Source: Flagellimonas sp. HMM57 (GTDB lineage Bacteria; Bacteroidota; Bacteroidia; Flavobacteriales; Flavobacteriaceae). Taken from it: 64,000 nucleotides of DNA. This document shows positions 1 to 8,797 of the stretch, one piece after another. Made by a program: the position numbers and the translations under genes. The stretch's first letter is position 1, and each line of letters starts with the position of its first letter. The notes below the pieces were generated by a model, which saw only the letters and a program-made list of their open reading frames with translations, had not been told where the DNA came from and did no database searches. The stretch is from positions 4,095,451-4,159,450 of the forward strand of contig NZ_CP090004.1 of NCBI RefSeq assembly GCF_021390175.1. The letters run 5' to 3'.

Positions 1-50
1 AGCTGAAAATACAGTAGTAAAAAAGCTAACAAAAAACTTGTAGTATTAGT

Positions 51-1229
51 TTGAATAAAATACTATTAAATACTGGTGTACAGAATTTTATAAAAAATAA
101 TTGGAATACTGACATCGTGTCAGTTTTATTGCAAAAGCCTATTTTTAAAGGAATCTCCCAAAAAGAACTTGCAGAACAGTTGGAATCCAAAAAAAAGTGC
201 AAGGGTAAACTGCCGACCTGGTTTGATACCAATACTATTTACTTCCCAAACAAACGCAACATTGAACAAACCAGTTCTGAGTTGACCGCTCATTACAAGT
301 CAAACCTCATCACTGGAAAAACGCTTCTAGATGTGACCGGTGGGTTTGGGGTGGACTCCTATTTTTTTTCAAAAAAAATTGATTCTGTTTTGCATTGCGA
401 AATTAACAAAGAACTAAGTGAAATAGCTGCTCATAATTTTCGAATGCTAGGTCAAAATAATGTCCAATGCATTGCTGTAAATGGAATTGATTATCTAGAA
501 AAAAATGAACAAAGATTTGATTGGCTTTACATTGATCCATCTCGTAGAGATGATACATTGGGAAAAGTATTTAAGTTGAAAGATTGCTTGCCCAACCTTC
601 CCCTTCATCTAAAGTTATTTTTTGATAGGACTCGACAAATATTGGTCAAGACCTCTCCCCTTTTGGATATTTCACAAAGCTTGAAAGAGCTGGAATTTGT
701 AAAGGAGATTCACGTTGTAGCTATAGACAATGATGTAAAAGAACTTCTTTACATTTTGGAATATGGTTTTGAGGAAGAAATTACAATCAAAACGATAAAC
801 CTGACCCAAGACAGAGAAGCCATCTTTAGCTTTAAACTCAATGAAGAGCAAAATATCATTTCAGAATATGGAGATCCACAACACTATCTGTACGAATCCA
901 ATTCCGCTATTTTAAAATCTGGGGGCTTTAAATCGGTCGGCAAAAGGTTTGGACTGAAAAAACTGCATCAACATTCTCATTTGTATACTTCTCAGAAACT
1001 AGTCGATTTTCCAGGGAGAAGATTCGAAATCGTAAAGGTGCTGCCCTATTCAAAAAAATCAATCAAGGAACTTAGCTTGAACAACGCCAATATTACCATT
1101 AGAAATTTCCCAATATCAGTAGCGGAAATACGAAAAAAGCACAAAATAAAAGATGGTGGGGATGCATACTTATTTTTTACCACTGCGATGGATGGAAAAC
1201 GCATCATCATAAACTGTAAAAGGGCCTAA
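51..1229 (+). CDS. Class I SAM-dependent methyltransferase with THUMP-like C-terminal domain
   Basis: The 392-residue protein has a SAM-binding motif I (LLDVTGGFG, residues 92-100) and a motif IV catalytic loop DPSRR (162-166), the shape expected of an RNA- or base-directed methyltransferase. The C-terminal ~100 residues (KSVGKRFGL... to FFTTAMDGK) resemble the THUMP-like tail typical of a Bacteroidota-wide family of unassigned methyltransferases. The start is TTG at 51, because an in-frame stop lies at 27-29 and no ATG occurs before conserved-looking sequence. Cytoplasmic. The gene converges with the M15 peptidase gene and overlaps its end by 4 bp. The family and fold are confident; the substrate (probably RNA) is inferred only. 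Confidence 0.8.
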   Translation: MNKILLNTGVQNFIKNNWNTDIVSVLLQKPIFKGISQKELAEQLESKKKCKGKLPTWFDTNTIYFPNKRNIEQTSSELTAHYKSNLITGKTLLDVTGGFGVDSYFFSKKIDSVLHCEINKELSEIAAHNFRMLGQNNVQCIAVNGIDYLEKNEQRFDWLYIDPSRRDDTLGKVFKLKDCLPNLPLHLKLFFDRTRQILVKTSPLLDISQSLKELEFVKEIHVVAIDNDVKELLYILEYGFEEEITIKTINLTQDREAIFSFKLNEEQNIISEYGDPQHYLYESNSAILKSGGFKSVGKRFGLKKLHQHSHLYTSQKLVDFPGRRFEIVKVLPYSKKSIKELSLNNANITIRNFPISVAEIRKKHKIKDGGDAYLFFTTAMDGKRIIINCKRA

Positions 1230-1954
1230 TCCTCGCATTCCCATCTAAAATTAGCTATTTTATCATTGGAACCCGCTGATAGATTGTAGTGCCACCATTC
1301 GGTTCTAATGGACCAAAAACCATGGGATTCCATAGTTTCCTTTAATAGTTTTCTATTGTTTAAAACTGTTTCGGGTAAATCTAGATTGTCGTGATACGCC
1401 CTTTTTCCAAAGAAATCAAAGTCTGTGCCCATATCCAACTCCTTACCTTCCAAATTCACCAAGGTAATATCCACGGCACCTCCTTTATTATGTATGGATC
1501 CTTTTACAGGGTTGGCCACATATTGCGGATTTGGGACAATCTTCCACATTTTGTACTGTACGGAATTTGGTCTATAACAATCAAAAAACTTGATTTTCAC
1601 TCCTTTTTCCATAAAGCTCTTACTCGCTTCGATTAGGGCTTTAGCCGTTTTTACCCTCGTGTAACATTCGGCACATTCATAAACTTTTGCCTTTAGAAAG
1701 TTGTTTTCTGTTGCATAACGCATATCATATGCAAAATCGTGACTAAAATCGGCCAGTCTTACAAAAGTTGTGTCGGCCAATCCCTCGAAAGATCTTAATG
1801 GTTGTTCTTGAACTTCCTCAACTATTGAATCCGTTACTACTTCTGATAAACTATCTGTACTTGGCAAGACTAAGCTCACGGGCTCATTGTTATTTTTCTG
1901 TTTACACGAAAAACAGTACACAATAAGAAATAAAAAAAAATACTTATACATCAT
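1226..1954 (-). CDS. M15-family D-alanyl-D-alanine dipeptidase lipoprotein (VanX/DdpX-like)
   Basis: Predicted zinc D,D-dipeptidase acting on D-Ala-D-Ala or related peptidoglycan fragments. The metal-binding pattern is visible: H-N-K-G-G-A-V-D (the SxHxxGxAxD-type motif) and the closing E-W-W-H. The N-terminus MMYKYFFLFLIVYCFSC is a lipoprotein signal with Cys at the lipobox, so the protein should be lipid-anchored in the cell envelope; a Glu/Val/Ser-rich linker follows. The start at 1954 is chosen over the longer 1978 frame because ATG overlaps the TGA stop of the upstream hydrolase as ATGA, a classic translational coupling, and because it puts the hydrophobic signal at the N-terminus. It is the last gene of a three-gene operon. 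Confidence 0.85.
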   Translation of the reverse strand: MMYKYFFLFLIVYCFSCKQKNNNEPVSLVLPSTDSLSEVVTDSIVEEVQEQPLRSFEGLADTTFVRLADFSHDFAYDMRYATENNFLKAKVYECAECYTRVKTAKALIEASKSFMEKGVKIKFFDCYRPNSVQYKMWKIVPNPQYVANPVKGSIHNKGGAVDITLVNLEGKELDMGTDFDFFGKRAYHDNLDLPETVLNNRKLLKETMESHGFWSIRTEWWHYNLSAGSNDKIANFRWECED

Positions 1955-2676
1955 TTTAGTTTTTGTTGCGCCATCCAATCGTATAAGGCTTGGGTGGTAT
2001 ATGCCCTACTCCAAGAGTTGTGGCCCACATCTTTGTATCGTGTATAACGAACATCATAGTTCATTTCCTTGAGCTTTGCGACCATTTTGTCCGACTCCTC
2101 AACGGGGATTACTTCGTCTTTATCCCCGTGAAACACCCAAATGGGCATTTTTTTATTGATCCAATGTGCATAGGGTAAAGGTGCCATACCGCACACAACG
2201 GCCATCGCAGCAAATTTTTTGGGATATTGCGTTGCCAACTCCCACGCTGCACCTCCACCTCTGCTCAAGCCTGTTAAATAAATTCGTTTTTTATCCACAT
2301 TATTGGTTTCGACTACAGAATCCAAGAGTTTAATAATAGCTTCGGTGTTCCACCATTTTCGCCTATATGGATTTTGGGGCGCCAATATTAAAAAAGGAAA
2401 CTGTTTTCCTTCAACCAATAATTTTGGGGGACCATTCTTTTTAATTTCTTCCAGTTCTCCTCCAGATTCTCCCCCTCCGTGCAAAAAAAGTAACAAGCCA
2501 AAACCTTCCTCATTATCAGTTTCATACCCTTCTGGATAATATAGGTAATATTTAAGGTTTTCCGTGGTAACGGTCTCTAATTCGTCATTTACAAGTTGTG
2601 ATTGTGCGGTGCAACCTTGCATCAAAAAAAGAGCGCATAAAAAGAACGCTTTACGTAGTAGATGGGGTATTTTCAT
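1951..2676 (-). CDS. Secreted lipoprotein alpha/beta hydrolase (phospholipase/carboxylesterase type)
   Basis: Serine hydrolase of the alpha/beta fold. The nucleophile elbow is G-L-S-R-G-G, an Asp lies in HGDKDEVIP and a His in DVGHNSW, giving a complete-looking triad; an oxyanion-type LFLHGGGESGG loop is also present. The N-terminus (MKIPHLLRKAFFLCALFLMQGC) is a Sec/lipobox signal. The start at 2676 is preferred over 2715 because it removes a hydrophilic extension that overlaps the upstream gene. Members of this family are often labelled phospholipase, dienelactone hydrolase or prolyl oligopeptidase-like; the substrate cannot be read from sequence. It is coupled by ATGA overlap to the downstream M15 peptidase. 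Confidence 0.8.
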   Translation of the reverse strand: MKIPHLLRKAFFLCALFLMQGCTAQSQLVNDELETVTTENLKYYLYYPEGYETDNEEGFGLLLFLHGGGESGGELEEIKKNGPPKLLVEGKQFPFLILAPQNPYRRKWWNTEAIIKLLDSVVETNNVDKKRIYLTGLSRGGGAAWELATQYPKKFAAMAVVCGMAPLPYAHWINKKMPIWVFHGDKDEVIPVEESDKMVAKLKEMNYDVRYTRYKDVGHNSWSRAYTTQALYDWMAQQKLK

Positions 2677-2684
2677 GGTCAAAG

Positions 2685-3206
2685 TTACAAAAGTTTGTCC
2701 GCGATGGCCTTCCATGTATCAGCACGGTCAAAACCTTGGGTATTTATATTGTGGGGCGATGTGAAAATAATAGATTTTCCCATAAAACTTTCCAGGTTAT
2801 AACTACGGTCATCGATAAGGACATCTCCTTTTAAAATATGCTTATCACCACAAAGAATACGTTTTTGCCAAGAAATAAAGGGAAAAAACTCATCTAACCA
2901 ATCTGATTTTTCTTTGAGGGAATTTGGAAATTGCATAGCTGCTGAAGCTATATAAACCTCATGTTCCTTACTCAGCGCCTCCATAACTTTTTGACTGTCT
3001 GGAATTACTTTTAAATTGGTAAAAAAACCATCTCGACGAGCATGATTCCTTACACTCTTTTGATGGGCTTCGGGCACGCATTGCCATACTTCCTTACCCA
3101 TACATTCCTCAACTTTCAAATTCCCGTTAAACTCTTTATTATATAATTCTATGTGTGCGCCGTAAGTGTCCGCCAACACTTCATCCATATCTACAAATAT
3201 TGTCAT
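2685..3206 (-). CDS. 5'(3')-deoxyribonucleotidase (HAD superfamily, NT5C type)
   Basis: The 173-residue protein begins with FVDMDEVLAD, the HAD motif I of the bacterial 5'(3')-deoxyribonucleotidase family, and contains a late D-D-R-S motif (VLIDDRSYNLESF) that supplies the magnesium-binding acidic residues. It should dephosphorylate deoxynucleoside monophosphates in the cytoplasm. Length matches the family. It is first in the operon with the lipoprotein hydrolase and M15 peptidase, although its cytoplasmic role is not obviously related to theirs. Confidence 0.85.
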   Translation of the reverse strand: MTIFVDMDEVLADTYGAHIELYNKEFNGNLKVEECMGKEVWQCVPEAHQKSVRNHARRDGFFTNLKVIPDSQKVMEALSKEHEVYIASAAMQFPNSLKEKSDWLDEFFPFISWQKRILCGDKHILKGDVLIDDRSYNLESFMGKSIIFTSPHNINTQGFDRADTWKAIADKLL

Positions 3207-3207
3207 G

Positions 3208-3229
3208 CTTCGAATTTAGAATTTCGAAG
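3208..3229. promoter_or_regulatory. Palindrome directly upstream of the deoxyribonucleotidase gene
   Basis: Two perfect 7-nt arms, CTTCGAA and TTCGAAG, separated by 8 nt, lie 2-23 nt upstream of the start codon. It could be a repressor operator or a leader hairpin that masks the start. No poly-T run follows, so it is not a terminator. Confidence 0.35.
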
Positions 3230-3306
3230 AAATAAAATACTCTCGTATCTGCAAACTAAACAGGAAAATATAACCGCAAATTAACTTTAATCGATGTTGA
3301 TTTTCT

Positions 3307-4929
3307 TCAGATAGCTTTGTGTTGCTTTTTTTCCTTGATTATTTTCAAATATTTGACCAGTTCTATTTTAACCTTTGGAAATAGAAAAAACAGACCAATA
3401 ATATTGGGGAAAACCAGAGCTAAAATCATGGCATCGGAAAACTTGATTACTGCATCCATGGTAACGGCAGCCCCAAGAATCGTAAAAATCAAAAATATAA
3501 TCTTGTAGCTCAAATCAATCCACAAGCCTCTACCAAATAGATATTTCCATGCCTGAAGTCCATAGTAGGACCATGATAAAATTGTGGAAAAGGCAAAAAG
3601 TACCACTGCCAAAACCAAAATATAGGAAGACCCCGGAATGGCACTTTCAAAAGCCATAGAAGTTAAGTTAACCCCTCCTATTCTTTCGCCATTTGCCATC
3701 AAGGCTTCTCCATTAACTACATCACCATATGCAAAAGCCCCATCCATATTGAACATAATAATCACGATTGCCGTTATGGTACAAATGATCACGGTATCTA
3801 TGAAGGGTTCTAAAAGTCCAACCAACCCTTCAGATGCGGCAAACTTTGTATTTACTGCTGAATGGGCGATTGCGGCTGAACCTGCACCAGCTTCATTAGA
3901 AAAAGCGGCTCTACGAAAACCTTGTATCATCACCCCTATAAATCCTCCAGAAATGGTAGCTCTTGGTGTAAAAGCTTCATCAAAAATTAATTGAAAAGCA
4001 GCACCGACATAATCAATATTGGAAAAAATAATAAATAATGCTGCAGCAACATATAGAAACGCCATTAGCGGCACAATCTTTTCGGTAACCTTGGAAATTC
4101 GCTTGATGCCTCCAATAATCACAATCCCGACCATTACCGCAAAAATAATACCTACAATACTCCCAGATGATGGACCTTGCAACCCAAATCTTGACACGAT
4201 CTGTGCAGCAGCCTGATTGGTCTGGAATGCGTTGCCTCCTCCAAACGAAGCACCAATGCACATTACGGCGAATATGGCTCCCAACAACCTCCCCAAATTT
4301 TTGAATCCTTTCTCTTTTAGTCCTCTAGACAGATAATACATAGGGCCTCCGTACACATTCCCCTGTTTATCAATATCCCTATATTTTACACCCAATGTAC
4401 ACTCAACAAATTTTGAGGACATGCCCAAAAGTCCAGCAATCACCATCCAGAATGTAGCTCCCGGCCCTCCAATGGAAATGGCTACCGCTACCATTGCAAT
4501 ATTTCCCAATCCTACAGTACCGGATACCGCGGTGGCCAATGCCTGAAAGTGATTTACCTCGCCATGATGTTCGTCGTCTTGAATTGCTTCAGATGTATTG
4601 CCAGCAGTTATAGTCGAATTCGAAACCATATGTTCAAACTCATCATACTTTCCCCTTACTACTTTGATTGCTGTTGGAAAGTGCCTTATGTTGATGAATC
4701 CGAAATAAATGGTAAAAAAAGTAGCTCCAGATAGCAACAATATAAGAACCAATGGAATACTCAATCCAAAAAGGTTCAATTCTGTAAAAACAAGATTTTC
4801 CCACCATATTGCAAATGGCATAAACGCATCATTTACACGCTGGTCCAAACCTTTGGATGCTGCTTTGGTAATTAAAGGAATTACAAAAAGTGTTACAAAG
4901 GTTAGCAATCGCTTGTGCTTCAAACTCAT
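3307..4929 (-). CDS. Alanine/glycine:cation symporter (AGCS family)
   Basis: The 540-residue protein is a polytopic inner-membrane transporter of the AGCS family, importing alanine or glycine with Na+ or H+. Visible family signatures are the N-terminal segment LSGATFFTIYFGFINI, the conserved block TAVSGTVGLGNIAMVA, GPGATFWM, and GFRRAAFSNEAGAGSAAIAHSA. About ten to eleven hydrophobic segments can be counted. An N-terminal hydrophobic stretch ending in TKA resembles a cleavable signal, as seen in many Bacteroidota members. Monocistronic by spacing. Substrate specificity is inferred from family only. Confidence 0.9.
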   Translation of the reverse strand: MSLKHKRLLTFVTLFVIPLITKAASKGLDQRVNDAFMPFAIWWENLVFTELNLFGLSIPLVLILLLSGATFFTIYFGFINIRHFPTAIKVVRGKYDEFEHMVSNSTITAGNTSEAIQDDEHHGEVNHFQALATAVSGTVGLGNIAMVAVAISIGGPGATFWMVIAGLLGMSSKFVECTLGVKYRDIDKQGNVYGGPMYYLSRGLKEKGFKNLGRLLGAIFAVMCIGASFGGGNAFQTNQAAAQIVSRFGLQGPSSGSIVGIIFAVMVGIVIIGGIKRISKVTEKIVPLMAFLYVAAALFIIFSNIDYVGAAFQLIFDEAFTPRATISGGFIGVMIQGFRRAAFSNEAGAGSAAIAHSAVNTKFAASEGLVGLLEPFIDTVIICTITAIVIIMFNMDGAFAYGDVVNGEALMANGERIGGVNLTSMAFESAIPGSSYILVLAVVLFAFSTILSWSYYGLQAWKYLFGRGLWIDLSYKIIFLIFTILGAAVTMDAVIKFSDAMILALVFPNIIGLFFLFPKVKIELVKYLKIIKEKKQHKAI

Positions 4930-5052
4930 AATCGGTTGGTTTTGATTTTGAAAGCAAAGTGCGGTTTATATTTTTTCCAGATTGAATTGGTCTGAAAAAA
5001 ATTAAAAATGTCAGTAACCAACTTACTGACATGTTTTTCATATCTCCTTTAT

Positions 5053-6168
5053 TTACAGGGATATATTATCAATAGGAATTGCCAAACGTATTTTACGCGC
5101 TCTCTTTTCGGACATTTCAAAAAGCGTATTTTTCAAGGGATTTAGGTGATGGTTTCTAGTCCAATTCTCTTTACCAAAGATGCCATCCAACAAACTATTG
5201 AGCAAACGTTTGATTTCATTGTAATCATTGATATCAAATTTTTTACCATTAAATGTGTCTCCTTTAGGCTTAATTTCCAGCCAATCATCGGTATCGCCCT
5301 TCTTCCGTTCCGCAAATTTTAGAAGCAATTCATAAGAAGCTGGTGTCAAAACCACTTTTCTAACAGCATCTCCCGGAAAACCTTTGAATGAGACAACATT
5401 CTTAATTTTTCCATTAGCATTCTTTTCTTTTCTAAATGTCATGTACAAAAATTCCGCACTGGGAATTACATTTTCTGCCAATTCTTTTACCCAACTTAAA
5501 GCCAAAGCGAAGAACAACATGATAAGGGACGTTTTAAAAATTGCCGAAAACAGTGTAAGATTTATGTAAGAACCTGTGAGCTTATAAAATTGTGCCAATA
5601 AGGTCAATAGAATACATACCAATGATAACCAAGCCAATGCTTTGAGTCTGCGTTTTGCAAAAGATTCCCATAAAACATAACCCAAAAAAAGTAAGGTCAA
5701 GACCGCATAGTATACATCAAGTTCATTAATAATGCCCATTACCTTCCCCGAAATCATTTTATTTATGGTGGGGAGTATTGAAAATAAGAAAGGAATGCCC
5801 ACAATGTATACCCAATAATTGGACTTTATAATATGTCCGATAGGCTTGGGCAAATATCGAAACCACGGGAGCGCCAGTAAAATAAAAAGACTATTGAACA
5901 AAGACAAAATACTGCGCCAACCGTCTATTGCAACCGTAGTATCTATTTCTGAACCAGCATAATACACTTCCACTAAGCCCGATATACTCCAGCACAAAAT
6001 AGAAAGTGCCAACCAAACCTGTCCAACATCATTTTGCTTTTTACCAATATGCCACCAAATGGCAATTAACGCCAAAAATGCAAAAAGGCATACAACGAAT
6101 TGCCACCATCCGTAGAATGAGAGTACTTCATTTTTTACCTGTAAAGGCAACACCAAAATCAAAAACAT
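5053..6168 (-). CDS. Unknown polytopic membrane protein with charged C-terminal domain
   Basis: Not recognised. The 371-residue product has about seven or eight hydrophobic segments in residues 1-240, followed by a soluble, Lys-rich C-terminal region of ~130 residues (from FRKEKNANGK to IDNISL) containing LTPASYELLLKFAERKK and a basic RNHHLNPLKNTLFEMSEKRARK helix. The layout suggests a membrane protein with a cytoplasmic regulatory or binding domain. I chose the start at 6168 (MFLILVLPLQ), where the first hydrophobic segment begins; the frame is open to 6294 and the longer form adds 42 unremarkable residues. Confidence 0.6.
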   Translation of the reverse strand: MFLILVLPLQVKNEVLSFYGWWQFVVCLFAFLALIAIWWHIGKKQNDVGQVWLALSILCWSISGLVEVYYAGSEIDTTVAIDGWRSILSLFNSLFILLALPWFRYLPKPIGHIIKSNYWVYIVGIPFLFSILPTINKMISGKVMGIINELDVYYAVLTLLFLGYVLWESFAKRRLKALAWLSLVCILLTLLAQFYKLTGSYINLTLFSAIFKTSLIMLFFALALSWVKELAENVIPSAEFLYMTFRKEKNANGKIKNVVSFKGFPGDAVRKVVLTPASYELLLKFAERKKGDTDDWLEIKPKGDTFNGKKFDINDYNEIKRLLNSLLDGIFGKENWTRNHHLNPLKNTLFEMSEKRARKIRLAIPIDNISL

Positions 6169-6556
6169 ACAACGGTCTAGTAGATACTTTTCCAAATATA
6201 GACAAAATGAGTAGTAGTATTTTTTGAAAAAAGAGGTTGAAATGTTATCATCTCTACAATTCAATTCAGTATTTTGAAGTCGAATGATTACCAATTGGTT
6301 TTGTACTTAACAACCATGTATCAAACATGATAGTTTTTTAAATAGCTATTTATATTACTTCTCACAGATACGGGTTTTTAATCATAAAAAAGTTGCTGAT
6401 TTCGCTTTAAAAGAGCATAAAATTTTCGTATCTTAATAACTACATATAATATATAGCAATACTCACTCAAACAACTGATTTTAAAGAACAAAACATAGTG
6501 TTATTGCTTATATACTTCAATTCATAAAACCATTTTATCCTCTTAAACTATTTTAA
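6169..6556. other. Divergent intergenic region
   Basis: AT-rich spacer between two divergent genes that must hold both promoters (part may instead be the N-terminal extension of the membrane protein, up to 6294). TTG at 6393-6395 followed 22 nt later by TAAAATTTTC is the nearest approach to a flavobacterial -33/-7 pair for the rightward gene, but it does not match TAnnTTTG well. No repeat or RNA is evident. Confidence 0.3.
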
Positions 6557-7252
6557 ATGAAAAAAATTAAAACAAGAACTATTGTAGTACTTTCCTTTGC
6601 CTCAACTTTTTGTCATTCTCAAGCAGCTTCTTATACTTATGAAGAAGATGCAACCTATCAATACGAGCAAAGTTCTTCTGGGATGGTCCTAAGAGTTTCG
6701 GCAAATTCAATAGAAGGAACAGAAGGATCTCCTTATTTACAGGAGGATTGGACCCCAACTGTGATTTATGACCACAACAAAAAGAAAAAAGTAAATCTTG
6801 TAGCACGATTTAATACATACACAAAAGAAATAGAAATAGCCAAAGAGGAAAAGATTATTGCCTTAAAACCAGTCACTAATATAGAAGTGAAAATTGGAGG
6901 TAAAATCTTTGTTCCGTTTAAAGCTCCCAATACCGTAAAAACAGTTTTTGCAGAACAATTGACAAAGGGAAAAATCAACCTTATCAAATATTACAGTGCC
7001 AAAATTATCAAAGCGGCCACAGATGCAGCGCTATTGGGGATAGAAAATAAAGATAAAATCAAGATTACTTCAAATCTATACTACAAGAAAGAGGGAGATG
7101 TTTTTAATCCATTACCAAAAAGCAAAAATGAAATAGCACAATTAATTGACAACGACACCAAAAGTTTTGCGAAGAAAAACAAACTTTCTTATAAAAAAGA
7201 AGGTGATTTGATCGAAATATTTAGGCAGTTCAATAGTAAAGATTTGCCTTAA
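6557..7252 (+). CDS. Unknown exported protein
   Basis: Not recognised. The 231-residue product starts with a short signal-like segment (MKKIKTRTIVVLSFASTFCHSQA) and continues as a Lys-rich protein of mixed beta character: IEVKIGGKIFVPFKAP, then VFAEQLTKGKINLIKYYSAKI and ITSNLYYKKEGDVFNPLPKSKNEI. The motif YKKEGD occurs twice (YYKKEGDVF near residue 178 and YKKEGDLIE near 216), hinting at an internal duplication. A periplasmic or surface location is inferred. It is followed by a strong terminator and stands alone. Confidence 0.6.
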   Translation: MKKIKTRTIVVLSFASTFCHSQAASYTYEEDATYQYEQSSSGMVLRVSANSIEGTEGSPYLQEDWTPTVIYDHNKKKKVNLVARFNTYTKEIEIAKEEKIIALKPVTNIEVKIGGKIFVPFKAPNTVKTVFAEQLTKGKINLIKYYSAKIIKAATDAALLGIENKDKIKITSNLYYKKEGDVFNPLPKSKNEIAQLIDNDTKSFAKKNKLSYKKEGDLIEIFRQFNSKDLP

Positions 7253-7290
7253 TAACTATAGGCATTTCACGTTTTTATTTTCAAAAATAA

Positions 7291-7321
7291 AAAAAGGCCC
7301 TGTAACTACAGGGCCCTTTTT
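7291..7321. terminator. Bidirectional Rho-independent terminator
   Basis: GC-rich stem (GGCCCTGTA / TACAGGGCC) flanked by A-run on the left and T-run on the right, located between two convergent genes. It reads as an intrinsic terminator in both directions, ending the rightward exported-protein gene and the leftward SusC/SusD operon. Confidence 0.85.
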
Positions 7322-7338
7322 ACTTATGTCACTCATTT

Positions 7339-8787
7339 TTAATGAAATGGCAGAACAAAATCAGAAGTTTTATTTTCAACTAAAATTTCCGTTACATCTA
7401 TTGCTGTGGTTGCAACACCTGCTTCGGCGTCGTACGTTACAGCATCCAAATCATCGGCAACGGAAGAAATGAAGGGAGGCAATAAAATAGCTGCCCCCAA
7501 ATCTGTCTCAGAAATATTATCGTTAAGCAGTACTTCATTTTCATCAATGATAAGTTTTAGACCCATATCAACAAAACGAAGTCCTTCGGCAATAAAAACT
7601 TCTTGCCGAGTCCTATACAACAACGCCAATCCTGCATCATCAGCGCTCAAACTTGCGATATCATCTGCTGTAAGCGAAGTTCCGGAAACTGAAGGTATGG
7701 AAACATTACCGTTCTGTCTATCCAAAACCAGATTTGGCCTTCCATTTACTACTACATTGGTATTATCTGGTCTACCACCTGGGTCCACCTCGCTTCTAGC
7801 TTCAATGGAATCATCAATACTACGAACTTCCCTAGTATCGATGAGAGCCAATAAATCTGTTAAGTTTTGCCGAGCTTCAGCAACATTATTGTCAGATAGA
7901 TTAGCTTCCGCCAAAATCAATAACGCCTCCTCTGCTTTTAAATAATGGACCGGAGGATCTTCACCTGGGGATAGAAATGAGTATTTGGGATCAAGAAAAT
8001 CCAATGTTGGTAGTGGTTGTAAGTCATCAAAAGTTGCTCTTTCGTACAATGCGGTTTCAAATACATTACTTGGATTCGTTCCATCGGGAACATTAATTGG
8101 CGCATCTTCATCAAAATTTACAACGTTGTCAAATGCGCCATCTATTGCCAATGCTGCATTTGCAGCAGCAACCGCTTCAGCTTTATTTCCCAAATAATAA
8201 TGTATTCTGGATTTGGCCATAAAGTATCTGGTCTGACCCGGATTCAATTCAATAGCGATATCAATAGCTGTGATGGCATCCAAGTAATTTTGGCGCGCAG
8301 GTATGGCAGGTCCAAGCGGTTCTTGGGGCAAAGCTGGGAAATACATTCCAGCATACATGTAGGAAAGACCCAAATAATAGTTGTAATCTGCCTCTGTTTC
8401 GGTAGCATACTCGGAATCCCCGGGCCCAACTTCCTCCAAACCAAACAGCGCCATTTCCCGTAACCTGGCAATTTCCCTTGTTGCATCCCTCAAATCGGGA
8501 TCGGCTGGCTGCAAGTCGAGGTTATCCATGAACTGGTTAAAGAATGTTTGTGTATTTACATAGTTGTCCGAGCCCAATTCGGATAACATCAATAACTCGT
8601 TATAAACAAAGGCCATATTTCGCTTTATACCATCGAGCCACACCAATGAAGAGTTGGGCTGTCCAACAACAGAATTCTCCGATAAAGTTGGATTCTCAAT
8701 CTTAGTGAAGTCAACTACACTACTAAATTCATCGGTACAGTTAGCAAAAATAAGAACCGTACCTACTATCAATGTTATTTTTTTCAT
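7339..8787 (-). CDS. SusD/RagB-like outer-membrane lipoprotein with TPR-like helices
   Basis: Surface lipoprotein partner of the SusC protein encoded 10 bp upstream; together they would form a TonB-dependent uptake complex. The 482-residue protein has a lipoprotein signal (MKKITLIVGTVLIFANC), then helical repeats such as DYNYYLGLSYMYAGMYFPALP and RYFMAKSRIHYYLGNKAEAVAAANAALAI that resemble the TPR core of SusD, and the typical late element LYRTRQEVFIAEGLRFVDMGL. The middle is divergent. The substrate is unknown, because no glycoside hydrolase, peptidase or sulfatase accompanies the pair. Confidence 0.8.
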   Translation of the reverse strand: MKKITLIVGTVLIFANCTDEFSSVVDFTKIENPTLSENSVVGQPNSSLVWLDGIKRNMAFVYNELLMLSELGSDNYVNTQTFFNQFMDNLDLQPADPDLRDATREIARLREMALFGLEEVGPGDSEYATETEADYNYYLGLSYMYAGMYFPALPQEPLGPAIPARQNYLDAITAIDIAIELNPGQTRYFMAKSRIHYYLGNKAEAVAAANAALAIDGAFDNVVNFDEDAPINVPDGTNPSNVFETALYERATFDDLQPLPTLDFLDPKYSFLSPGEDPPVHYLKAEEALLILAEANLSDNNVAEARQNLTDLLALIDTREVRSIDDSIEARSEVDPGGRPDNTNVVVNGRPNLVLDRQNGNVSIPSVSGTSLTADDIASLSADDAGLALLYRTRQEVFIAEGLRFVDMGLKLIIDENEVLLNDNISETDLGAAILLPPFISSVADDLDAVTYDAEAGVATTAIDVTEILVENKTSDFVLPFH

Positions 8788-8797
8788 ATCTAATTTT